From: Bifidobacterium vansinderenii
GTDB taxonomy: Bacteria > Actinomycetota > Actinomycetes > Actinomycetales > Bifidobacteriaceae
Length of the DNA stretch: 64,000 bases
Assembly (NCBI RefSeq): GCF_002234915.1
Contig: NZ_NEWD01000020.1
Location: 29,443-93,442, forward strand
Direction: 5' to 3'
Part shown: positions 54,684-63,535 of the stretch, piece by piece
Layout of the letters: each line of letters starts with the position of its first letter
Numbering within the stretch: position 1 is the stretch's first letter
Translations under genes and position numbers: made by a program
Notes under the pieces: model-generated
Seen by the model: only the letters and a program-made list of their open reading frames with translations
Databases searched by the model: none
Told to the model about the DNA's origin: nothing

Positions 54684-55685
54684 ATGGCTGTTTTGACGGA
54701 CGGGGAAGCGGGTACGCGTCGTTCGGGAGTGTGTTCGGGGAACCGTGTGAGCGTTTCGCATCGTGGAAGCGAAACGATTGACGAATGGGACGGCGATTCG
54801 CCGCGTGCGCGTGATTCGTCGACTCGCGACTCGTCGGTTCACGGTCCGTCGGTTTGCGATTCGTCGGTCGTGGTGGTGATGCCCACGTACAACGAGAAGA
54901 ACAATCTGCCCGTGACGATTCCTGCGATCCTGCGGTACTGTCCGGACGTGCACATTCTGATCGTCGACGACAATTCCCCCGACGGCACCGGTGATCTCGC
55001 CGATGCGATGGCCGGTCATGACCCGCGTATTCATGTGCTGCACCGGGCCGGCAAGGGCGGACTCGGTCCCGCGTATCTGGCCGGTTTCCGCTGGGCGTTG
55101 GACCGCGGCTACGACGTGATCTGCGAGATGGACATGGACGGTTCTCATCGTCCGCAGGATCTGCCGCGGCTGCTCGCGCCGCTGACGGGGGAGTCCGCGG
55201 CTGGTGCGGGATCGGCTGGCGCGGCGCCGGCGTCCGAAACGTCGTCGCGTGTGCCGGGCGCTGGTGCTGCGGGCGGTCGTCGTGGCGAACGGGTCGATCT
55301 AGTGATCGGTTCGCGTCGTGTGCGCGGCGGGCGTTCGGAGGGCTGGCCGTGGTATCGCAATCTGATCTCGTCGTGCGGATCATGGTATGCGCGCGTGATG
55401 CTTGGCTCCCATGTACACGACATGACCGCCGGATTCCGTGCGTATCGTGCATCGATGTTGCGTTCTGTTCGTTTGGACTCGGTGGAGGCGGGCGGATACG
55501 TGTTCCAGATCGACATGACACGTCGTGTGCTGGCCGCCGGCGGCGTGATCCGCGAGGTGCCGATCGTGTTTCCCCAGCGTGCGCTCGGCGTCTCCAAGAT
55601 GAGCTCCGCCATCGTGATCGAGGCCATGTGGCGCGTCACCGTCTGGGGCCTGCAACGGCTGCTGCGCGGTCGGCGTCGATCATGA
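54684..55685 (+). CDS. Polyprenol-phosphate mannosyltransferase-like GT2
   Basis: A 333-residue family 2 glycosyltransferase. It has VVVVMPTYNEKNNLPVTIPA, the nucleotide site IVDDNSPDGT, and the acidic motif EMDMDGSHRP; the end (GYVFQIDMTRRV) is typical of Ppm1/Dpm1 enzymes that charge polyprenol phosphate with mannose. Two additions enlarge it: a ~80-residue Ser/Arg/Asp-rich head and an Ala/Gly-rich insert in the middle. No GtrA or other membrane domain follows. AAGGAATCG precedes ATG 54684. Confidence 0.88.
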   Translation: MAVLTDGEAGTRRSGVCSGNRVSVSHRGSETIDEWDGDSPRARDSSTRDSSVHGPSVCDSSVVVVMPTYNEKNNLPVTIPAILRYCPDVHILIVDDNSPDGTGDLADAMAGHDPRIHVLHRAGKGGLGPAYLAGFRWALDRGYDVICEMDMDGSHRPQDLPRLLAPLTGESAAGAGSAGAAPASETSSRVPGAGAAGGRRGERVDLVIGSRRVRGGRSEGWPWYRNLISSCGSWYARVMLGSHVHDMTAGFRAYRASMLRSVRLDSVEAGGYVFQIDMTRRVLAAGGVIREVPIVFPQRALGVSKMSSAIVIEAMWRVTVWGLQRLLRGRRRS

Positions 55686-55743
55686 ACATTCGTTCCCGCT
55701 GACGATGGATCTGTTGATGCGGGACCGTGCGCGAACGCTCCTG

Positions 55744-56055
55744 CGGTTACGTTTCGTCGTGAATCACGAACGGAACGTATCTGAAATCCGCGTTTCGGTT
55801 ACGTTCCATTGTGGATCGTGAGCGGAACGTACTTGAAGTCCATATCCCGGTTACGTTCCATTGCGGATCGTAGACAAAACGTACCCGAAGCCTGTGTTCC
55901 GGTTACATTTTGTTGCGTAGTCGTGTCGAAACGTAACCGAAGGGGGAGGTTCGGTTACGTTTCGGTGGTCTTGAATGACGAAGCGTAACCGAACGACGTC
56001 GCGCCATTACGTTCCGTCGTGATGCGCTGGCGGAACGTAATCGAACGACGCCGCG
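55744..56055. repeat. Six-unit tandem array with an exact 52-bp period
   Basis: Units start at 55744, 55796, 55848, 55900, 55952 and 56004. Each has CGGTTACGTTCC at the start and its inverse GGAACGTAACCG about 28 bp later, with variable bases between. This array is most of the 534-base gap between the mannosyltransferase and deoR genes; nothing else is seen there but the deoR promoter. Confidence 0.85.
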
Positions 56056-56183
56056 TGACTGTGGACGTGGTCGGTCGTGGAGCGAGTCAAAGCATGATGG
56101 GGGTGTCGACTACGTCGTTGTTTACGGTTGGTGGGTATGTGACGTTCGACAGACAACACGTCACAAAAAAATGTTCGGTTGAT

Positions 56184-56213
56184 TTTACTTTTTGATAGGT
56201 TGTGTGCGATAAT
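56184..56213 (+). promoter_or_regulatory. deoR-galTK promoter
   Basis: TTTACT at 56184-56189, an 18-bp spacer and GATAAT at 56208-56213. The ATG at 56220 falls at the expected transcription start, so the transcript should be leaderless. Confidence 0.6.
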
Positions 56214-56219
56214 GTTCAT

Positions 56220-57023
56220 ATGATTTCCTCCCATAGACAACATGTGATTCTGAGCAGGCTCCGCACCCGCGGTGCCGTTCGCATCACCGCACTCAGCAAG
56301 GAACTCGGCGTCTCATCAATGACGATCCGCCGAGACATCGCCGAACTTGCGGACAAGGGACTGCTCAAGCGCGTGCACGGCGGCGCCGTGACCACCAGTA
56401 CATTGCTTGCCGAACCGTTGTTCTCCGTCAAGTCGCAGATGGACATCGGTCTCAAGGACGCCATCGCGCGCGCCGCCATCGAATACGTGTCGCCCGGCGA
56501 TGTGATCGCCATCGGCGGCGGCACCACCGCGTACGTGTTCGCCCAGCATCTGCTGGAAAGCGAGAACTCGTCGGGCATCACCATCCTGACGAACTCGATC
56601 CCGGTCGCCGAACTCGTGCAGGCCATGGAGAACAAGGACGCCGAGGTGATCGTCACCGGCGGCGTGCTCACCCGCTCCAACTCGCTCGTCGGTCCGATCG
56701 CCGACAAGGTGATCTCCTCGCTGCGCGTCAACACGCTGTTCCTCGGCACGCATTCGGTGTCGATGCCCCGCGGCTTCCTCACTCCGAACTCGCTGGAATC
56801 CGCCACCGACGCCGCGCTGATCAACATCGCCGACCGCAGGGTGGTGCTGGCCGACCACACCAAGTGGGACAACACGTCATTGTCCATGTTCGCAAGCTTC
56901 GAGTCCATCGACGTGCTGATCACCGACGATGGGCTGGATCCCAAGTACGCCGAGCAGGCCAAGGATCTGGTAAAAGACCTCGTTCTGGCATCTCAGGACG
57001 AAACCGACAAGGAAAGAGAGTAA
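56220..57023 (+). CDS. DeoR-family regulator of the gal cluster
   Basis: A 267-residue regulator. The N-terminal HTH (RITALSKELGVSSMTIRRDI) is followed by a sugar-phosphate-binding DeoR domain (IAIGGGTTAYVFAQ, TGGVLTRSNSLVG, LFLGTHSV). It sits directly before galT with the stop overlapping the galT start (TAATG), so it likely controls galT and galK with a galactose-derived ligand. ATG 56220 is chosen over GTG 56202 because of the promoter spacing. Confidence 0.9.
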   Translation: MISSHRQHVILSRLRTRGAVRITALSKELGVSSMTIRRDIAELADKGLLKRVHGGAVTTSTLLAEPLFSVKSQMDIGLKDAIARAAIEYVSPGDVIAIGGGTTAYVFAQHLLESENSSGITILTNSIPVAELVQAMENKDAEVIVTGGVLTRSNSLVGPIADKVISSLRVNTLFLGTHSVSMPRGFLTPNSLESATDAALINIADRRVVLADHTKWDNTSLSMFASFESIDVLITDDGLDPKYAEQAKDLVKDLVLASQDETDKERE

Positions 57024-58276
57024 TGATGACCGAATTCGCGCAGTACGTTCCTGGCGAATATGCAAAGAAGCACATCCGCATCACTCCGACCACGCTGGCC
57101 GACGGACGTGACTTCTTCTACCTCGACGACGATCCGGAGTACGTCTCCGGCGCCAAGACGCGTGAACTGAAGGATCCGCGCGACCTGCCGTACCGCTTCA
57201 GCAACCAGCTCAACGCCGCCGGCGAGGAAGTGCCGTACGCCGCGCCCGAGATGCGTCGCGACCCGCTGACCGGTGACTGGATCCCGATGGCCACCGCCCG
57301 TATGAACCGACCGATCACCGCCGGTCCGGGCGCCACCGCCAAGGGCAACCCGCTGGCCGCCCGCAAGCCCGGTGATCCGTACCAGGACGGCGAGGTGCCG
57401 GATACCGACTACAACGTGGTCGTGTTCGAGAACCGCTTCCCGTCGATGGTGCGCGTGCCCGGCCGCAGCGAGGACGTCACGTTCGTCGACGGCAACCCGC
57501 TGTGGGAGAAGAAGATGGCCGCCGGTCGCTGCGAGGTCATCTGCTTCGACCCGAACGAGCATGGACTGCCCGCCGACCTGCCGGTGTCCCGTCTGCGCAC
57601 GGTCGTTGAGGCGTGGGCGTTCCGCACCGCCGAGATCTCCGCCATGGACGGCATCGAGCAGATCTTCCCGTTCGAGAACCACGGTGCCGAGATCGGCGTC
57701 TCCCTGGCCCACCCGCACGGTCAGGTGTACTGCTACCCGTTCATCGCCCCGAAGATGGAGAAGGAGCTCAAGCAGACCGAGGCCTACCACGAGAAGACCG
57801 GCGGCAACCTGCTCAAGGATCTCATGAACGCCGAGCTCGAGGCCGAGGAGCGCGTGATCATGCGCAACCACAGCTGGGTCGCCTACGTGCCGGCCGCCGC
57901 GCGCTGGCCCCTCGAGGTGCACGTGGCCCCCGTGCGCGACGTGCTCACCATCGACGAGCTCAACGATCAGGAGCGCTGGGATCTGGCGCAGATGTACTCC
58001 ACGCTGCTCAAGCGCGGCAACGCGTTCTTCGACAAGGGCGACGGCAAGGGCATGGACCTGCCGTACATCGCCGCCTGGCACCAGGCCCCGATCCACGACC
58101 CGCGCCGTGCGAACTACCGTCTGAACCTGCAGTTCTTCAGCTTCCGTCGCGCCGCCAACAAGATCAAGTACCTTGCCGGCTCCGAGTCGGGCATGGCCGC
58201 CTGGATCTCCGACACCACGCCGGAGCTCATCGCCAAGCGCTTCCACGAGCTCGGCCCCATCGACATCGAAGACTGA
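57023..58276 (+). CDS. galT: Galactose-1-phosphate uridylyltransferase
   Basis: A 417-residue enzyme of the Leloir pathway, UDP-glucose + Gal-1-P to Glc-1-P + UDP-Gal. It has the family motif VFENRFPS and the active-site HPHGQ in SLAHPHGQVY, whose middle His carries the uridylyl group. In the C-terminal half it has HVAPVRDV and WHQAPIH. Its start overlaps the deoR stop; GGAAAGAG lies upstream. It is longer than E. coli GalT (348), as usual in actinobacteria. Confidence 0.95.
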   Translation: MMTEFAQYVPGEYAKKHIRITPTTLADGRDFFYLDDDPEYVSGAKTRELKDPRDLPYRFSNQLNAAGEEVPYAAPEMRRDPLTGDWIPMATARMNRPITAGPGATAKGNPLAARKPGDPYQDGEVPDTDYNVVVFENRFPSMVRVPGRSEDVTFVDGNPLWEKKMAAGRCEVICFDPNEHGLPADLPVSRLRTVVEAWAFRTAEISAMDGIEQIFPFENHGAEIGVSLAHPHGQVYCYPFIAPKMEKELKQTEAYHEKTGGNLLKDLMNAELEAEERVIMRNHSWVAYVPAAARWPLEVHVAPVRDVLTIDELNDQERWDLAQMYSTLLKRGNAFFDKGDGKGMDLPYIAAWHQAPIHDPRRANYRLNLQFFSFRRAANKIKYLAGSESGMAAWISDTTPELIAKRFHELGPIDIED

Positions 58277-58301
58277 CGCGCGTCCCTCGGCTCGTGTGGT
58301 A

Positions 58302-58405
58302 GCTCTCTGGCTCTCCTCTCTGAGGGGAACTGTCCGCGCGGCTGGCACCCACCTTTGGCTCCCCTCTCTGAGGGGAGCTGTCTGCGAAGCAGACTGAGGG
58401 GAGCC
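58302..58405. repeat. Dispersed intergenic palindrome, type C (paired units)
   Basis: Two direct units with GGCTCCCCTCTCTGAGGGGA and CTGTCTGCGAAGCAGACTG, in the 296-base gap between galT and galK. Confidence 0.8.
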
Positions 58406-58572
58406 GCCCGCGCGGAGCCTGCTCGCAACACGCATTGTCGAATGTTCACCGCCGCCCCTATAATCTCCCATAATCGAACAAAACTTAACAATAATCAACA
58501 TCGCGTGCGACGACAAAGCCGTTCGAATTCGCATGCGATCACATACCCATCCAAGGAAGGAACACCATCACC

Positions 58573-59820
58573 ATGGCGAAAGTCGAATTCATCGCCCCGA
58601 TCGAATCCGAGGACGGCGTCGCCCGCGCGACCGAACTGTTCAAGGCCGCCTACGGCGAAGCGCCCGAAGGCGTCTGGAGCTCGCCCGGCCGTGTCAACCT
58701 GATCGGCGAGCACACCGACTACAACGCCGGCCTGTGCCTGCCCATCGCCCTGCCGCACCGCACCTACATCGCGCTCAAGCCGCGCACTGACACCACCGTG
58801 CGCGTCGTCTCCGACATCAAGCCCGACGACATCGCCACCGCCGACCTCGACGGACTCGAGGCCCGCGGCGTCGACGGCTGGGCCGCCTACCCGGTCGGCG
58901 TGGCCTGGGCGCTGCGCGAAAAGGGCTTCAACGTGCGCGGATTCGACGCCGCGTTCGTCTCTTGCGTGCCGCTCGGCAGCGGCCTGAGCTCGTCCGCAGC
59001 CATGACCTGCTCCACCGCACTCGCCCTCGACGACGTATACGGCCTCGGCTACGGACAGTCCGACTCCGGCCGCGTCACCCTGATCAACGCCGCCATCAAG
59101 TCCGAGAACGAAATGGCCGGCGCCTCCACCGGCGGCCTCGACCAGAACGCCTCCATGCGCTGCACCGAAGGCCACGCCCTGCTGCTCGACTGCCGTCCCG
59201 AGCTCACCCCGCTCGAGAATGTCTCCCAGCAGCCGTTCGACCTCAAGGCCAACAAGCTCGAACTGCTCGCCCTCGACACCCAGGCGCCCCACCAGCTCAA
59301 TGACGGCCAGTACGCCGAACGTCGCTCCACCTGCGAGAAGGCCGCCGAAATCCTCGGCGTGGCCAACCTGCGCGTGACCGCCGACGCCATCCGCGAATCC
59401 GACGACCCGGCCAAGGCGCTGCAGGACACGCTCGACGCCCTGCCCAACGAGAACATGAAGAAGCGCGTGCGCCACGTCGTCACTGAGATCGAACGCGTGC
59501 GTGAATTCGTCAAGGCCTTCGCCGAGAACAACATCGAAGAGGCCGGCCGCCTGTTCAACGCCTCCCACGACTCCCTCGCCGTCGACTACGAGGTCACCGT
59601 GCCCGAGCTCGACGTGGCCGTGGACGTGGCCCGCCGCAACGGCGCCTACGGTGCCCGCATGACCGGCGGCGGCTTCGGCGGCTCCATCATCGCGCTCGTC
59701 GACGCCGGTCGATCCGAAGAGGTCGCGCAGAAGATCGCCGACGAGTTCGAGGCCCGCGGCTTCCACGCCCCGCGCGCGCTCGCCGCCTACGCCGCCCCCA
59801 GCTCCTCCCGCGACGCCTGA
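58573..59820 (+). CDS. galK: Galactokinase
   Basis: A 415-residue GHMP kinase. It has the galactokinase signature GRVNLIGEHTDYNAG, the ATP loop PLGSGLSSSAA, and the third motif ARMTGGGFGGS. It phosphorylates galactose at C1 for GalT. AAGGAAGG precedes the ATG. A 296-base gap with a repeat separates it from galT, so it may have its own promoter. Confidence 0.97.
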   Translation: MAKVEFIAPIESEDGVARATELFKAAYGEAPEGVWSSPGRVNLIGEHTDYNAGLCLPIALPHRTYIALKPRTDTTVRVVSDIKPDDIATADLDGLEARGVDGWAAYPVGVAWALREKGFNVRGFDAAFVSCVPLGSGLSSSAAMTCSTALALDDVYGLGYGQSDSGRVTLINAAIKSENEMAGASTGGLDQNASMRCTEGHALLLDCRPELTPLENVSQQPFDLKANKLELLALDTQAPHQLNDGQYAERRSTCEKAAEILGVANLRVTADAIRESDDPAKALQDTLDALPNENMKKRVRHVVTEIERVREFVKAFAENNIEEAGRLFNASHDSLAVDYEVTVPELDVAVDVARRNGAYGARMTGGGFGGSIIALVDAGRSEEVAQKIADEFEARGFHAPRALAAYAAPSSSRDA

Positions 59821-59874
59821 TCCGCCTGATCCGCCGTCGCGCCTAGGGGCGTAAGCCTCTTCCGACTCCGAACT

Positions 59875-59922
59875 TTCGCCGGCCTGGACTGCACGCAAAG
59901 CAGTTCAGACCGGCGAACCCGT
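59875..59922 (+). terminator. Terminator of galK
   Basis: TTCGCCGG..CTG..ACTGC pairs with GCAGT..CAG..CCGGCGAA with two mismatches, followed by CCCGTTTT. Confidence 0.8.
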
Positions 59923-59939
59923 TTTCACAGCACCAATCA

Positions 59940-60046
59940 CCCGAAATCGGCGATTCACAGCACGAAACACCCCCGGCAGCCATACCGAGACGGGCGTTTG
60001 ACGCTGCGAATCGCCGATTTCGGGTATTTCGCGCTGCGAATTGCCG
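59940..60046. repeat. Alternating repeat array based on GCTGCGAATCGCCGATTTCG
   Basis: A 22-bp inverted repeat (59940-59961 and 60003-60024, one mismatch) plus a direct copy of the inner CGCTGCGAATTGCCG 30 bp further on. It fills part of the 383-base gap between galK and the MATE gene; the rest shows no feature. Confidence 0.75.
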
Positions 60047-60203
60047 TCGGTGTCTATTCCCCGCGCATGATACCGGGTATCTGGCCGGCAATCCCGGGCA
60101 ACGGAGAAACCGCCGGTATCCAACGGACCTACACTGTCGCACGGCAAAACAACAGCGCGAGTCAGAAACGACGCGAACCGTTCGAGAGCGAATCGAGGCA
60201 TTC

Positions 60204-61544
60204 ATGGCGACGATCGACATGACGGTAGGCAAACCCACCCCGCATCTGGTGAACTATGCGGTGCCCCTCGTGCTTACCAACGTGTTCCAACTGTCATATA
60301 ACGCACTCGACGTCATCATCGTCGGCCGGTTCATCGGCAAGGAGGCGCTCGCCGCCACCGGCATGGCAAGCCCGATCATGAACCTGCTCATCCTCGGCAT
60401 ATCCGGCCTGACCATGGGCGCAGGCGTGCTCATGAGCGAATTCTTCGGCGCACGAGACCTCGCACGATTCCGCCGCGAGATGTCCACCACGATCATCGCC
60501 GGACTGATCCTCTCGATCGCGGTCGCCGCACTCGGATTCGCGCTCACCACACCACTGCTGCGCGTGCTCAACGTTCCCACGGCCGCATTCGCCCAGACCC
60601 GCACCTACCTGCGCATCACCTTCCTCGGCGTACCGTTCACCTACTGCTACAACGCGCTCGCGGCCGCGCTCAAAAGCGCCGGCGACTCCCGCACGCCGCT
60701 CGTATTCCTCAGCATCGCGCTGGTGATCAACGGACTGCTTGACTTCATCTGCATCGGATTCCTCGGATTCGGCATCGACTGGGCCGCGTTCACCGATGTG
60801 CTGGCCCAGGGGCTCGCCATGGTCATGACCGCGGTGTTCATGGTGGTGCGCATGCCCGACTTCCGTATACGCCGCGATGAGTTCGGCATCGATACCGCGT
60901 TGCTACGCACGACATGGAAGTACGGTTCGGTCACCGCGCTGCAGCAGTCGGTGCAGCCGATCGCCAAACTGATCATTCAAGGCGCGGTGAATTCGCTGGG
61001 CGTGGACGTGATCGCCGCGTTCAACGCCGTCACACGCATCGACGATTTCGCGTTCACCCCGCAGCAGAGCATTTCACACGGCATCACCACGTATGTGGCG
61101 CAGAATCGTGGAGCCGACAAGCCTGAGCATATTCGGCCCGGATTCCGTGCCGGACTGCGTTTGGAATTCGTGTATTGGATGATCATCGGCCTGGTTGTGC
61201 TGCTGTTCAACCGACCGATCATGCACATGTTCGTCACGTCGGATCAGACGCGCGTGATCGATCTGGGCAGCCAGTACCTGACCACGATGGCGCTGTTCTA
61301 TCTATTCCCGTCGTTCACGAACGGCATTCAGGGATTCTTCCGAGGCATGGGCAACATGTCGGTCACGCTGATCTCCACGTTCATTCAGGCGTCGTTGCGT
61401 GCGGTGTGCACGTGGCTGATGATCGGATCGTTGGGCATGTACGGCATCAGTTTCGCCTGCGCGATCGGCTGGAGCGCCATGCTGCTGTTCGAGGTGCCGT
61501 ATTACTTCGTCTATATGCGCAGGAGGGGATTGCTGGGCGAATGA
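60204..61544 (+). CDS. MATE-family efflux transporter
   Basis: A 446-residue antiporter with 12 predicted membrane segments in two similar halves. It has the family starts LVNYAVPLVLTNVFQLSYNA and, in the second half, GSVTALQQSVQPIAKLI, and the conserved Gly/Pro positions (GMASPIMNL). It should exchange Na+ or H+ for drugs or metabolites. The family layout is clear, the substrate is not. GAGG precedes the ATG. Confidence 0.93.
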   Translation: MATIDMTVGKPTPHLVNYAVPLVLTNVFQLSYNALDVIIVGRFIGKEALAATGMASPIMNLLILGISGLTMGAGVLMSEFFGARDLARFRREMSTTIIAGLILSIAVAALGFALTTPLLRVLNVPTAAFAQTRTYLRITFLGVPFTYCYNALAAALKSAGDSRTPLVFLSIALVINGLLDFICIGFLGFGIDWAAFTDVLAQGLAMVMTAVFMVVRMPDFRIRRDEFGIDTALLRTTWKYGSVTALQQSVQPIAKLIIQGAVNSLGVDVIAAFNAVTRIDDFAFTPQQSISHGITTYVAQNRGADKPEHIRPGFRAGLRLEFVYWMIIGLVVLLFNRPIMHMFVTSDQTRVIDLGSQYLTTMALFYLFPSFTNGIQGFFRGMGNMSVTLISTFIQASLRAVCTWLMIGSLGMYGISFACAIGWSAMLLFEVPYYFVYMRRRGLLGE

Positions 61545-61572
61545 TGATGTGACGGGGGATTGGAGTGCGGGT

Positions 61573-61630
61573 CAGCTCCCCTCAGTCCGCCATTCGGCGG
61601 ACAGCTCCCCTCAATCTTGAGGGGAGCCGC
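61573..61630. repeat. Dispersed intergenic palindrome, type C
   Basis: CAGCTCCCCTCAGTCCGCC with an inner CGG stem, then CTCCCCTCAATCTTGAGGGG. It lies between the convergent MATE and UPF0210 genes. Confidence 0.85.
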
Positions 61631-61651
61631 TGGGATTCAACCTGAGGGTAA

Positions 61652-63016
61652 TCAGTTCTTGAAGCTGTGGATCGGGGCGGGGATGCGTCCGCCGCGGGTC
61701 ACGAACGCCTCGCAGCTGGTCTGGTTCACCGGCATGATCGGCGCGTAGCCCATCAGACCGCCGAAGTTCGCCATCTCGCCCACGCCCTTGCCCGCCACGG
61801 GGATCACGCGCACGGCGGTGGTCTTCTGGTTCACCATGCCGATGGCTGCCTCGTCGGCGATCATGCCGGAAATGGTGGCCGCGGACGTGTCGCCGGGGAT
61901 GGCAATCATGTCAAGACCGACCGAGCACACGCAGGTCATGGCCTCGAGCTTCTCGATCGTCAGGCAGCCGCTGCCGGCCGCGTCGATCATGTTCTTATCC
62001 TCGGAAACCGGAATGAACGCGCCCGAAAGGCCGCCGACGTAGGAGGACGCCATGATGCCGCCCTTCTTCACCTGATCGTTGAGCATGGCCAATGCGGCGG
62101 TGGTGCCGGGCGCGCCCACCTGCTCCAGGCCGATCTTCTCAAGCACCTCACCAACCGAATCACCCACGGCCGGGGTCGGCGCCAGCGACAGGTCGATGAT
62201 GCCGAACGGAATGCCGAGGCGACGCGACGCCTCCTGTGCCACCAGCTGACCAACTCGCGTGATCTTGAATGCGGTGCGCTTGATCGTCTCGCACAGGAAT
62301 TCGAAGTCACGTCCCACCGCGGCGTCCAGCGCTCGGGAGACCACGCCCGGACCGGACACGCCTACGTTGATCACTGCGTCGCCTTCGGTCACGCCATGGA
62401 AGCCGCCGGCCATGAACGGGTTGTCGTCCGGCACGTTGCAGAACGCCACGAACTTCACGCAGCCGTAGGAATCGTTGTCCTTCGTCAGCTCGGCGGTGTC
62501 CTTGATGATGTGGCCGAGCAGTTCCACGGCGTTCATGTCGATGCCGGTCTTGGTGGAGCCCACGTTCACGGACGAGCACACCAGATCGGTTTCGGACAGT
62601 GCCTTGGGCAGCGACTTGATGAGCAGCTCCTCGGCCGGGGTCATGGCCTTGGACACGAGCGCGGAGTAGCCGCCGATCAGGTCGACGCCCACTTCCTTGG
62701 CCGCACGGTCGAGCGCGTGCGCGATCTTCACGAAGTCGTCGCTGGTCTTGCAGGAGCTGGCGCCCACGAGCGAGATCGGCGTGACGGTGATGCGCTTGTT
62801 GACGATCGGGATGCCGTAGTCGCGACTGATCTCCTCGCCGGTCTTCACCAGATCCTTGGCGTAGGAGGTGATCTTGTTGTAGATGTTGTCGCAGACGGTG
62901 TCCACGTCGGCGGCCGCGCAGTCGAGCAGGCTGATGCCCATCGTGATCGTGCGCACGTCGAGCTTCTCCTGCTCGATCATCTGATTGGTCTCGTGGACCT
63001 CCATGATGTTCAGCAT
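61652..63016 (-). CDS. UPF0210 (DUF711, PFL-like) protein
   Basis: A 454-residue cytosolic protein of the conserved UPF0210 family with the typical runs [49 protein letters not shown] and [14 protein letters not shown] [14 protein letters not shown]. It has a glycyl-radical/PFL-like fold, but I saw no radical-Gly motif, so its reaction is unknown. It is transcribed after the ACT protein gene with a 55-base gap; the two are commonly paired. Confidence 0.95.
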   Translation of the reverse strand: MLNIMEVHETNQMIEQEKLDVRTITMGISLLDCAAADVDTVCDNIYNKITSYAKDLVKTGEEISRDYGIPIVNKRITVTPISLVGASSCKTSDDFVKIAHALDRAAKEVGVDLIGGYSALVSKAMTPAEELLIKSLPKALSETDLVCSSVNVGSTKTGIDMNAVELLGHIIKDTAELTKDNDSYGCVKFVAFCNVPDDNPFMAGGFHGVTEGDAVINVGVSGPGVVSRALDAAVGRDFEFLCETIKRTAFKITRVGQLVAQEASRRLGIPFGIIDLSLAPTPAVGDSVGEVLEKIGLEQVGAPGTTAALAMLNDQVKKGGIMASSYVGGLSGAFIPVSEDKNMIDAAGSGCLTIEKLEAMTCVCSVGLDMIAIPGDTSAATISGMIADEAAIGMVNQKTTAVRVIPVAGKGVGEMANFGGLMGYAPIMPVNQTSCEAFVTRGGRIPAPIHSFKN

Positions 63017-63071
63017 GGTGTGTGCAAATCCTTTCGGTTCGTGCGGATGCGGTGTCGCTTCGATCGTGCGA

Positions 63072-63344
63072 TCAGACGCGGTGCATCTTGGTGAAGATCT
63101 CCTCGCGCTGGCAGCGGATGCGCACGCCGATGTCGTCGCCGAGGTCCTCGAGGTTGCCGACCATGGCGCTGAAGTCCTTGTCGGACTGGGAGTAGTCGAC
63201 GATCATCATCATGTTGAAGAAGCCGTCGATGATGGTCTGGGAGATGTCGAGCACGTTCACGTGGTGCTTCGACAGGTAGGTGCAGACGCGGGCGATGATG
63301 CCGACCGTATCCTGTCCGACGACGGTGATGATTGCCTTGTTCAT
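63072..63344 (-). CDS. ACT-domain protein (UPF0237)
   Basis: A 90-residue single ACT domain: [20 protein letters not shown] at the start, then the helix and [11 protein letters not shown] strand. ACT domains bind amino acids and regulate enzymes. It is the first gene of the pair with UPF0210 and probably gives that protein ligand control. AAGGGG precedes the ATG. Confidence 0.95.
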   Translation of the reverse strand: MNKAIITVVGQDTVGIIARVCTYLSKHHVNVLDISQTIIDGFFNMMMIVDYSQSDKDFSAMVGNLEDLGDDIGVRIRCQREEIFTKMHRV

Positions 63345-63535
63345 GAAGTTCCCCTTAAGGCCCTAAGACATAGAAAATACAGACTTCTCCAGTCTACCGT
63401 CTGCGTTCGTAACACGGGCTATAGGAACAAGAGTGTTGCTTATGTTCCGGGTTTGGCCTTACGGCAGTAGGCGTGTCGGGGTGTTATTTTTCCGCGTGAA
63501 AAAATAGGGGCGTTCCTCTGGTGGGCTGGATGCAT

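Noticed and set aside
55744..56055. CRISPR array
   Set aside because: There is no constant repeat separated by unique spacers; the unit is palindromic throughout and no cas gene is near.
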